This document shows positions 1 to 6,964 of a stretch of DNA of 10,100 nt, in pieces (position 1 is the stretch's first letter; every line of letters starts with the position of its first letter). The DNA comes from Prevotellaceae bacterium (GTDB lineage Bacteria; Bacteroidota; Bacteroidia; Bacteroidales; UBA932), in NCBI GenBank assembly GCA_031258755.1, contig JAIRMK010000031.1, forward strand, positions 1-10,100. Reading direction: 5' to 3'. A model generated the notes under the pieces. The model saw only the letters and a program-made list of their open reading frames with translations, was not told the DNA's origin and did no database searches. The position numbers were made by a program, and so were the translations under genes.

Positions 1-719
1 CCATATTTTTCAGCCGAGGGCAACAATTCATCCAAAGAAATGAAAACCATAATGCCGGAAACCACAGCTAAAATAATACCATTCACGGATGACGTCCAGA
101 ACGGCATCAGGAACAAATAGGCAATCAGTGCGCCCACCGGTTCTGCCAAGCCGGAGAGGAAAGAATATACGAAGGCTTTTTTCCTGCTGCCCGTGCTGTG
201 ATAGACAGGTACGGAAATGGCTATTCCCTCCGGAATATTATGTATAGCAATGGCAATACTAATCGGAATAGCCACCTCTAAACTTCCCAGCGCTGTGGTG
301 AAGGTGGCAATTCCTTCGGGGAAGTTGTGGATGGCAATGGAAAGCGCCACGATAAAACCGACACGGTGCAAAGGGTCTTTTTTGTTCATTTCTTCTACAC
401 CGTGTATTTCGTGCGGGTTGCCGGATTCTGGCACCAGAAAGTCGATTAACGTAATCAGCCCTATGCCTCCCAAAAAAGCGAGGAGCAAATATAAAATGCC
501 TATTCTGTCTCCAAAAGCGGAAACAAGCTCTTCTTTGGCCGAAGGCATCATTTCCATGAATGAAACATAAATCATCACCCCGGCGGAAAGTCCGAGTGAA
601 AAGCATAGGAATTTTTTATTTGTTCTATGGGCAACAAATGCAATTAGACTTCCAATGCCGGTAGAAAGCCCTGCCAGCGCTGTTAGTATGAACGCCGTTA
701 ATATGGCTGGGGCATCCAT
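1..719 (-). CDS. zupT: ZIP-family divalent metal transporter ZupT (3' end cut off by window edge)
   Basis: Inner-membrane importer of divalent metals (zinc, also iron and other ions in the E. coli homologue). I translated it from ATG at 719 through 239 codons with no stop before the window edge. The two hallmark ZIP metal-site motifs are present: HNFPEG at about residues 131-136 and HNIPEG at about 160-165. A further helix carries LAEPVGA (about 191-197). Hydrophobic segments lie near 5-30, 38-58, 73-96, 120-146, 148-170, 183-208 and 212-232. The cytoplasmic loop near 99-118 contains two histidines and several acidic residues, as in ZIP variable loops. E. coli ZupT is 257 residues, so only the last helix or so is missing. 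The start lies 12 bases after the floA stop with no promoter between, so it is probably co-transcribed with nfeD-floA. Seen: motifs and spacing. Known: the family function. Inferred: the metal preference. Confidence 0.93.
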   Translation of the reverse strand, partial: MDAPAILTAFILTALAGLSTGIGSLIAFVAHRTNKKFLCFSLGLSAGVMIYVSFMEMMPSAKEELVSAFGDRIGILYLLLAFLGGIGLITLIDFLVPESGNPHEIHGVEEMNKKDPLHRVGFIVALSIAIHNFPEGIATFTTALGSLEVAIPISIAIAIHNIPEGIAISVPVYHSTGSRKKAFVYSFLSGLAEPVGALIAYLFLMPFWTSSVNGIILAVVSGIMVFISLDELLPSAEKY

Positions 720-731
720 TTTTCGCTGAAA

Positions 732-1691
732 TTATTTCGACGACTTAGTAATATTTTCGCGCATATCGGTATCGGCTTGGATATTGCGCATCTTGTAATA
801 GTCCATAATGCCCAGATTTCCGCTACGGAACGCTTCTGCGATGGCCATGGGGATTTGCGCTTCGGCTTCAATCACTTTGGCTCGCGCTTCCTGCGCTTTG
901 GCTTTCATTTCCTGTTCGGTGGCTACGGCCATGGCGCGTTTTTCTTCGGCACGGGCTTGTGCAATGTTTTTGTCGGCGTTGGCCTGATCCATTTGGAGCA
1001 CGGCGCCAATGTTGCGTCCGATGTCGATGTCGGCAATGTCGATAGAGAGAATTTCGAAAGCTGTGCCGGCGTCCAAGCCTTTGTTGAGCACCACGCGTGA
1101 AATAGAGTCGGGGTTCTCCAGCACGCTTTCATGCGAGTCGGCTGAGCCGATGCTCGACACGATGCCTTCGCCCACGCGTGCCAGGATGGTTTCTTCGCCG
1201 GCGCCACCCACCAGTTGTTTGATGTTGGCGCGTACCGTTACCCGCGCTTTTGCAATAAGCTGGATACCGTTTTTCGCTACGGCCGTTACAGGCGGCGTGT
1301 TAATCACTTTCGGGTTTACCGACATTTGTACGGCTTCAAATACATCGCGCCCTGCCAGGTCAATGGCGGCGGCCATTTTGAAGTCGAGCGAAATATTGGC
1401 CTTGTCGGCCGAAATAAGCGCGTTCACCACTTTCGGCACATGTCCTTTGGCCAGATAGTGGGCTTCCAGCGCATTGGCGTCTAATTTCAACCCGGCTTTT
1501 GTGCCTGTGATCATGGCCATGACAATCGTGCTGGGCGGCACTTTCCGCCAACGCATGAGTACCAGTTGCAGTAATGAAATGCGCACGCCCGAAATCAGTG
1601 CCTGAAACCATAAAGTGATAGGGAAAAAGTACATCAGGATAAAAAATCCGACTATCGCTACTGCTGCCCAAATGAAAAATGTTGTGTCCAT
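732..1691 (-). CDS. floA: Flotillin-like protein FloA (SPFH family)
   Basis: Membrane-associated scaffold protein of the bacterial flotillin-like FloA group (formerly UPF0365), which organises functional membrane microdomains in Bacillus subtilis and relatives. The 319-residue length matches the family. A hydrophobic N-terminal segment (about 5-35) anchors it. The FloA-typical RWRKVPPSTIV stretch follows at about 47-57, then the SPFH region (about 60-225) containing VNPKVINTPP and ARVGEGIVSSIGSADSH. The C-terminal part (about 235-290) is rich in Ala, Glu, Lys and Arg and should form the coiled coil that drives oligomerisation; it ends in the conserved GNLGIMDYYKMRNIQADT. The ATG start at 1691 is 3 bases from the nfeD stop, the classic nfeD-floA arrangement, which supports co-transcription and joint function. 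No SD sequence is visible, as usual for Bacteroidota. The zupT start follows 12 bases after the stop. Confidence 0.95.
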   Translation of the reverse strand: MDTTFFIWAAVAIVGFFILMYFFPITLWFQALISGVRISLLQLVLMRWRKVPPSTIVMAMITGTKAGLKLDANALEAHYLAKGHVPKVVNALISADKANISLDFKMAAAIDLAGRDVFEAVQMSVNPKVINTPPVTAVAKNGIQLIAKARVTVRANIKQLVGGAGEETILARVGEGIVSSIGSADSHESVLENPDSISRVVLNKGLDAGTAFEILSIDIADIDIGRNIGAVLQMDQANADKNIAQARAEEKRAMAVATEQEMKAKAQEARAKVIEAEAQIPMAIAEAFRSGNLGIMDYYKMRNIQADTDMRENITKSSK

Positions 1692-1694
1692 AGT

Positions 1695-2162
1695 TTATAT
1701 GTCTTTTGTTTTTACTATAATTTTCGTTCCATCTATTTTTACCACCTCTACCGTTTGTCCGGTATTGATAATTCCTTCACGCGACGTGGCCTCCACATCT
1801 ACGTTGTTTATTCGTATCTTCCCCATGGGGGCGAGACGTGTGAGCGCTATGCCGCTGTCGCCTGTTTTGATGCCTTTTTGTTCGGGCAACACATCTACTT
1901 TGTCGTCAATATTTGTTTTGAGTGAAATCCTGTTCCACGTTTTGGAACGCATGATGATCCATAATGCGACGCCGCAACCTGCGAGCGACAGAAACAAAGT
2001 GAGATGTCCCGCCGTTGTGCCAAGCGTGGTGTATGACAATATAATGCCGCCTGTCAATGCAGCGATGCCAAGAATGCCGGTGATTCCAAACCCCGGAATG
2101 ACCAACAGTTCGAGTAGCAGCAGCATAATGCCGATAATGATTAATGTAATAATAAGTCCCAT
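1695..2162 (-). CDS. nfeD: NfeD-like membrane protein (short form, flotillin partner)
   Basis: A 155-residue membrane protein of the short NfeD type. It consists of an N-terminal membrane part with two or three helices (about 2-24, 26-45, 50-72) and a C-terminal soluble OB-fold domain (about 85-155). It lacks the ClpP-like serine protease domain of long NfeD proteins. The OB-fold carries the familiar GxxGxA-LxPxGKIRINN pattern (about 100-119), followed by GQTVEVVKIDGTKIIV. Short NfeD proteins are typically encoded next to flotillin/SPFH genes and bind or stabilise them, and floA follows after 3 bases. I chose ATG at 2162; an in-frame TTG one codon upstream is possible but less likely. A strong promoter match sits about 20 bases upstream (2182-2212). 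The molecular role of NfeD proteins remains poorly defined. Confidence 0.88.
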   Translation of the reverse strand: MGLIITLIIIGIMLLLLELLVIPGFGITGILGIAALTGGIILSYTTLGTTAGHLTLFLSLAGCGVALWIIMRSKTWNRISLKTNIDDKVDVLPEQKGIKTGDSGIALTRLAPMGKIRINNVDVEATSREGIINTGQTVEVVKIDGTKIIVKTKDI

Positions 2163-2181
2163 CAAGGAATGATTATTTTAT

Positions 2182-2212
2182 CAAAGGTAAAGATAATAAT
2201 TTTTTTATCAAA
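2182..2212 (-). promoter_or_regulatory. Bacteroidota-type promoter for nfeD-floA-zupT
   Basis: On the minus strand, TTTG (2212-2209) is followed by exactly 19 bases and then TACCTTTG (2189-2182). This fits the -33/-7 consensus TTTG-N19-TAnnTTTG of the Bacteroidota primary sigma factor. Transcription should start near 2176, giving a very short leader before the nfeD ATG at 2162. The -33 box begins just after the dnaE stop codon. No terminator hairpin is visible between dnaE and nfeD, so readthrough from dnaE is also possible. Confidence 0.8.
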
Positions 2213-2214
2213 AT

Positions 2215-5200
2215 TTAAGCGAGTTCAAATTTTATATTTTCTTTTTCGAAGAAAGACAGCATATTCGGCGCCAACAAAATACGATGGTTGCGCGAAAACA
2301 CATCAACCGACACATTATTTTGTTTGTCAATAAGTTTTATACGTAATTCAGTATCGCCTTTACATTCTTCCACCTGTTTAACAAGTTCTTGCACAAAGGT
2401 AGGCGTGAGTTCCGTGACCGGAAGAGGCAGGGTAATGGCTTTCACATTATTTTTCAGGGTATCCAGCAGTTGAATTGATACGATGCGTGCTTCCCACTCT
2501 TCCGGGCGGTTATCGTCTTTAGCCCGCCATCGTTTTTGCATCATGCAGTGCACAAGTATGGGTATCCCTGTTTGAAAATACCGGAGGAGGCTTTCATAAT
2601 CTTTTCCAAACAGCATGAACGAATGGGTGCCCGAATGATCTTCGATGGTGATGTTTCCCCAAGGTTGTCCTTTCTGCGATTGCCCGGTGCGGGTTGCCAC
2701 TACAATGCCGGCTACTGCCACCTTGCGGAGTCCCATCTCGCTTAATATTTTTTCACGATTTTTTTGTTCTTCCGTATCGGTGTCTTCGTTCATTCCCTCC
2801 ATGTCTGGCATATCTTCTGTGGCGTCTTCCACGTTACTATTTTCATCTCCGGCAACCTGTCCTGTTTTTTTCCATGCAATGAAATCTTCGATGTCCTGCA
2901 TCGTATGTGTAGCGAAGTGTTTCACTTCAAAACGATAGGCGTCTAAAGGATGAGCGGACAGGTACATGCCCACCAGCTCTTTCTCTTTTTTAAGTAATTC
3001 CGAGATATTACTTTCCGGCGCGTCCATAATTTTTGGTTTTTTCTTCTCGACAACTTGTTCGCCGTCAAACAACGAATTGGTGTGTTGTGCTTTGTCTATT
3101 TGTGCCTTGCTGCCGTAACGCAATAGCGCATCTATGAACAATTCGTTTTTGCTGTCGCGCACAAAATATTGTGCACGGGTAATTTCTTTAAACCCATCGA
3201 AAACGCCGGCATATATCATGGCTTCCATAGATTTGCGGTTTACTGCCGTAAGGTTTACCCGTTCCACAAAATCGAAAATCGAAGTGAATATTCCGCTGGT
3301 GTCGCGTTCTTCGGCAATCATATCCACGGCATTGCCGCCCACGCCTTTGATGGCAGCCAGTCCGAAGCGGATATTTCCGTCGGCATTGACCGTGAATTTA
3401 CGGTAACTTTCATTGATGTCAGGTCCCAATACCTCAATCCCCATTTGTTTACACTCGTCCATGCCTTTTGTGATTTCGTCAATCTTGCCCAGGTTTATAC
3501 TAAGCGCTGCCGCCATGTATTCGGCGGGGTAGTTGGCTTTCAGGTAAGCGGTTTGATAGCCTATCCATGCGTAGCAAACAGAGTGCGATTTGTTGAATGC
3601 ATATTCGGCAAATTTTTCCCAGTCGCTCCATATTTTGCTGCATGTTTTCTCGTTGTGGCCATTCTCCATAGCTCCTTTAATGAACTGGTCCTTCATCTTG
3701 TCAAGCTCGCTACGCTGTTTTTTGCCCATGGCTTTACGTAGCTTGTCCGCATCTCCTCTCGAAAAGTTAGCTAACTTTTGCGACAGTAACATCACTTGTT
3801 CCTGATAGACGGTAACGCCGTATGTGTCGCGCAATATTTCCTCCATTTCGGGCAAGTCGTATTGGATCTTGCGTCCGTGCTTGCAAGCAATAAACTCGGG
3901 AATATACTGCATCGGGCCCGGACGATACAGCGCGTTCATCGCTACGAGGTCTTCAAAACGGTTGGGACGCAGTTCCCGCAGCCATTTGCGCATGCCGTCC
4001 GATTCAAATTGGAATGTGCCTACAGAGTCGCCACGGCTAAACAGTTCGTAGGTTTTTTCGTCGTCGAGCGGAATGGCGTTGATGTCAATATCTATGCCGT
4101 GCCGCTTCTTGATGTTTTCCACTGCTTCTTTCAATATCGACAGGGTGCTTAACCCCAGAAAGTCCATTTTCAGCATGCCTACTTCTTCAATGCACGACCC
4201 TTCGTATTGGCTGACCCACATTTCTTCCCCTGTCTTTTTGTCTCTTGCCATACTGATGGGAATGTGTTCCGTCAGGTTATTGCGGCCTATGAGGATGGCG
4301 CAGGCATGTACGCCAATATTGCGTATGGAGCCTTCGAGTTGTGCGGCATACCGCATCGTATTGCGGTACTTGGGGTCTTGTGATTCTGCCGCTTCTCTTA
4401 ATTCCGGAAAATATTCAATACAATTCTTTATCGTAATCGGCAGGTTTTTTCCTTCTTTTGTTTTTTTATCCCACCTTGCCGGGATGATTTTAGCCAGTGG
4501 GTCGGATATCTTCAACGGTAATTTTTCTACCCGCGCCACATCGCGAATAGCCGACTTTGCAGCCATAGTGCCGAAAGTGATGACATGCGATACATGGTCT
4601 TTTCCATATTTGTCTTCTACATATTTGAATACTTTCGAACGGCCTTCGTCGTCGAAGTCGATATCCATATCGGGCATGGAAATGCGTTCGGGGTTGAGGA
4701 ACCGTTCAAACAGCAGGCCGTATTTCAGGGGGTCGATGTTGGTAATTTCAAGACAATAGGCCACCACCGAGCCGGCGGCCGAGCCGCGTCCCGGTCCCAC
4801 CCATACGTCCATATCGCGTGCGGCCTTGATGAAATCCCACACAATCAGGAAATAGCTTGGGAATTCCATTTTTTTCACCGTATCGAGTTCGAAATCTATG
4901 CGCTCTCTGATGTCCGGCGTGATTCCCGGATAACGTTTTTTGGCGCCTTCATACGTCAGGAAGCGCAAATATTCGTTGGCGTCGGTATAGCCCTCCGGTA
5001 GCGGGAAGTGGGGCATAATCGGGTCGTTGTCGATATTGTATATTTCAATTTTTGCTGCAACTTCTAATGTGTTTGTAATGGCTTCCGGTATGTCATTGAA
5101 TATGGCCGCCATTTCCGCCTGCGTTTTCATATACTCCTGCTTGGTATATCGCATGCGTTTTTCGTCCTCAAGGTCGGCGCCGGTGTTCAGGCATATCAGC

Positions 5201-5889
5201 CGGTCGTGCGCTTCTGCTTCTTCGGCATTCACAAAGTGCACGTCGTTGGTGGCAATAATTTTAATGCCGTGTTTTTGCGCCAAGGTCACTATTCCTGCAA
5301 TAGCTTCCTGCTGCTGGGGATACACGGTGCTGTCGGCGGTCATGTCTGTGGTTTCATGCCGCTGTATTTCCAAATAATAATCGTCGCCGAACAATTGTTT
5401 ATACCACAACACAATTTCCTCTGCTTTTGCCGTGTCTTTATTCAGTATAGCCCGCGGCACTTCGCCGGCCAGACAAGCCGAGCAGGCAATAAGCCCTTCG
5501 TGATATTGTTCCAGCAGTTCATGATCGATTTTCGGTTTGTAATAAAAACCCTCGATGTAGCCATACGACACTAATTTTACCAAGTTGTAGTATCCTTTGA
5601 TGTTTTTTGCCAGCAGGATGAGGTGGTTGGCGCTCTGGTCTTCCTTGCCGCGTTTCACGTGCCGGCCTTCGGGGTTCACATATACTTCACAGCCTATAAC
5701 AGGTTTTATTTCGGAAAAGTTTTTGGCTTGTTTCAGAAAATCTTTTACGCCGAACATGTTCCCGTGGTCGGTGATGGCCAGCGCTGTTTGTCCATCGGCC
5801 TTGGCTTTTTCAAACAGGGCGCGGATGGGCGCCGCCCCATCAAGAATGGAGTATTGGGTGTGTACGTGCAGGTGAACAAATTGCGACAT
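2215..5889 (-). CDS. dnaE: DNA polymerase III subunit alpha
   Basis: Catalytic subunit of the replicative DNA polymerase, 1224 residues from ATG at 5889 (E. coli 1160). The N-terminal PHP domain starts HLHVHTQYSILDG and carries TDHGN (about 40-44), E68, H89 and NDVH (about 215-218). The polymerase palm has GPGRGSAAGS (about 365-374), PDMDIDF with the metal-binding aspartates D407 and D409, and the third aspartate D576 in MDFLGL. NKSHSVCYA and the AAIKGVG helix-hairpin-helix region (about 843) follow. A peptide ending SLF near 935-941 aligns with the E. coli clamp-binding site. An acidic linker (about 1014-1043) precedes the OB-fold (about 1055-1150). An in-frame GTG at 5922 would extend the protein by 11 residues, but it lies inside the predicted -7 box, and homologues begin at the MxQFVHLHVHT motif. 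The gene has its own promoter and follows the ATPase gene on the same strand. Confidence 0.98.
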   Translation of the reverse strand: MSQFVHLHVHTQYSILDGAAPIRALFEKAKADGQTALAITDHGNMFGVKDFLKQAKNFSEIKPVIGCEVYVNPEGRHVKRGKEDQSANHLILLAKNIKGYYNLVKLVSYGYIEGFYYKPKIDHELLEQYHEGLIACSACLAGEVPRAILNKDTAKAEEIVLWYKQLFGDDYYLEIQRHETTDMTADSTVYPQQQEAIAGIVTLAQKHGIKIIATNDVHFVNAEEAEAHDRLICLNTGADLEDEKRMRYTKQEYMKTQAEMAAIFNDIPEAITNTLEVAAKIEIYNIDNDPIMPHFPLPEGYTDANEYLRFLTYEGAKKRYPGITPDIRERIDFELDTVKKMEFPSYFLIVWDFIKAARDMDVWVGPGRGSAAGSVVAYCLEITNIDPLKYGLLFERFLNPERISMPDMDIDFDDEGRSKVFKYVEDKYGKDHVSHVITFGTMAAKSAIRDVARVEKLPLKISDPLAKIIPARWDKKTKEGKNLPITIKNCIEYFPELREAAESQDPKYRNTMRYAAQLEGSIRNIGVHACAILIGRNNLTEHIPISMARDKKTGEEMWVSQYEGSCIEEVGMLKMDFLGLSTLSILKEAVENIKKRHGIDIDINAIPLDDEKTYELFSRGDSVGTFQFESDGMRKWLRELRPNRFEDLVAMNALYRPGPMQYIPEFIACKHGRKIQYDLPEMEEILRDTYGVTVYQEQVMLLSQKLANFSRGDADKLRKAMGKKQRSELDKMKDQFIKGAMENGHNEKTCSKIWSDWEKFAEYAFNKSHSVCYAWIGYQTAYLKANYPAEYMAAALSINLGKIDEITKGMDECKQMGIEVLGPDINESYRKFTVNADGNIRFGLAAIKGVGGNAVDMIAEERDTSGIFTSIFDFVERVNLTAVNRKSMEAMIYAGVFDGFKEITRAQYFVRDSKNELFIDALLRYGSKAQIDKAQHTNSLFDGEQVVEKKKPKIMDAPESNISELLKKEKELVGMYLSAHPLDAYRFEVKHFATHTMQDIEDFIAWKKTGQVAGDENSNVEDATEDMPDMEGMNEDTDTEEQKNREKILSEMGLRKVAVAGIVVATRTGQSQKGQPWGNITIEDHSGTHSFMLFGKDYESLLRYFQTGIPILVHCMMQKRWRAKDDNRPEEWEARIVSIQLLDTLKNNVKAITLPLPVTELTPTFVQELVKQVEECKGDTELRIKLIDKQNNVSVDVFSRNHRILLAPNMLSFFEKENIKFELA

Positions 5890-5921
5890 GAAAGCGAAGT
5901 GTTTAGTTGGACTATTTTCCA

Positions 5922-5952
5922 CAAATGTATGAAAAATATTTTATCTCCCAAA
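5922..5952 (-). promoter_or_regulatory. Bacteroidota-type promoter for dnaE
   Basis: On the minus strand, TTTG (5952-5949), a 19-base spacer, then TACATTTG (5929-5922) exactly fit TTTG-N19-TAnnTTTG. Transcription should start near 5915, leaving a leader of about 25 bases before ATG 5889. The -33 box lies in the last codons of the upstream ATPase gene (stop at 5941-5943), so the two genes overlap at regulatory level. The site also argues against the GTG at 5922 as the dnaE start. Confidence 0.8.
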
Positions 5953-6834
5953 AACAATGCTACCGTGCGGGCTAATCAAGATATTTTCCAAATCGCAGAC
6001 CGTTGCATTTGGTACGGACGAAAGGACAAACGGAGAATGTGTGGTTACTATGAATTGTATTTTAGGAAAGAAGTTGATAAGGAATGGCATAATCCTTTTT
6101 TGTAAATCGACGTGCAAGTGGGTTTCTATTTCATCTATCAGCACAATCCCCTCCAAATCATAAGACTTCACATGGTGGGCTTCCATCCGGAGTAATAATT
6201 CGCTCACGATACTGATAATCGCCGAATATCCATCCGATAAAGTATTAAAATCGAAAGGTTCGCAATTATCTATATCGATATTGAAATTATACGATTTCCT
6301 GTCAAAATTCAACTTTAAACCCGGCTCGTCAAAAATGGATTTTAATTGTTTTTCCAGTCTGTCAAACCACTCATCTATTTTTTTTGCGCTGTCTTCTTCT
6401 CCCTCATCCCTCGCAAATGACCGGTCTGCTTTCAGGTTAACTATATATTGAATAAAATTGCTGTTAGCTTCTGCTCGCAAACCATAGCATTGCTTTAATT
6501 CCACTTTTTTTATTCCTTGCGGAACATTAAAGTTGGTATGCCGGTTGGCTTCAAAGTTGGCTAATAAAAATTCGCCGCGCTGATATTGATGGTGGATTTC
6601 TACATCCGATTTTGAAAAAGTAATTTCTATGCCGCTCTGATTGGCGGAATGTTGATAACTGCCATGCTCTATCGGAGAAAGAAATTTGTTGATTTCTATC
6701 AGTAAACTCGTTTTCCCGCTCCCGTTTTTTCCTGTAATAAACAAATGTTGTCGTTCATTGGCGCAAAGCGAAATTTCCAAATCGCGAATCCGCCTGGATT
6801 CATTGACTTTTATTTTTGTGATAAATGTTTCCAT
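5941..6834 (-). CDS. Lone AAA/ABC-type ATPase (AAA_21, COG3950/PtuA-like head)
   Basis: A 297-residue ATP-binding protein of unknown role. Walker A is GKNGSGKTS (about 35-43), the ABC-like signature is LSDGYSA (about 199-205), Walker B is GIVLIDEIETHLH (about 229-241), and the switch histidine lies in IQFIVTTHSPFVLSS (about 259-273). The LSDGY...LIDEI..HLH...FP.IQFIVTTHSP pattern is typical of the COG3950 group and of the ATPases of Septu (PtuA) and retron Ec78 defence systems. The middle part (about 145-190) is charged and probably helical, replacing a long coiled coil. It ends about 25 residues after the switch histidine, with no TOPRIM, HNH or other effector domain, and no PtuB-like gene lies beside it. 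Many COG3950 proteins are longer. By eye the gene is more AT-rich than dnaE and uvrA, suggesting separate origin. Defence, DNA-end sensing or a housekeeping role are all possible; I do not assign one. Confidence 0.85.
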   Translation of the reverse strand: METFITKIKVNESRRIRDLEISLCANERQHLFITGKNGSGKTSLLIEINKFLSPIEHGSYQHSANQSGIEITFSKSDVEIHHQYQRGEFLLANFEANRHTNFNVPQGIKKVELKQCYGLRAEANSNFIQYIVNLKADRSFARDEGEEDSAKKIDEWFDRLEKQLKSIFDEPGLKLNFDRKSYNFNIDIDNCEPFDFNTLSDGYSAIISIVSELLLRMEAHHVKSYDLEGIVLIDEIETHLHVDLQKRIMPFLINFFPKIQFIVTTHSPFVLSSVPNATVCDLENILISPHGSIVFGR

Positions 6835-6862
6835 ATAACATTAAATAAGATAAATTATTCCG

Positions 6863-6895
6863 CAAATTTACATGAAAATTTTAAATTTACGCACA
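6863..6895 (-). promoter_or_regulatory. Possible promoter for the AAA ATPase gene
   Basis: On the minus strand, TAAATTTG (6870-6863) fits the -7 element TAnnTTTG and would start transcription near 6856, about 22 bases before the ATG at 6834. The best -33 candidate is TGTG (6895-6892) at a 21-base spacing, which is a weak match. The surrounding 130-base gap between uvrA and this gene (6835-6964) is AT-rich near the ATPase gene and holds no other gene and no convincing terminator, so readthrough from uvrA is possible. Confidence 0.5.
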
Positions 6896-6964
6896 GACGG
6901 ATAAAAATTGGAGCGATTAAGCCACTGCTACTGCCGGCGGCCAACAACAGGTGACATGGTGAAA

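Noticed and set aside
5880..5945. PtuB-like HNH partner or other effector next to the PtuA-like ATPase
   Set aside because: Only about 50 bases separate the ATPase stop from the dnaE ATG, and uvrA lies 130 bases upstream of the ATPase, so no partner gene fits here. Calling this a Septu system is not supported.
6909..6945. GC-rich stretch after the uvrA stop as a rho-independent terminator
   Set aside because: On the minus strand GCCGCC...GTGGC can form only a short interrupted stem and the T-run follows about 15 bases later, so it is not a convincing terminator.
6835..6964. Small gene or tRNA in the gap between uvrA and the ATPase gene
   Set aside because: No cloverleaf arms and no plausible coding frame are visible; the gap is explained by the candidate ATPase promoter and the uvrA 3' flank.
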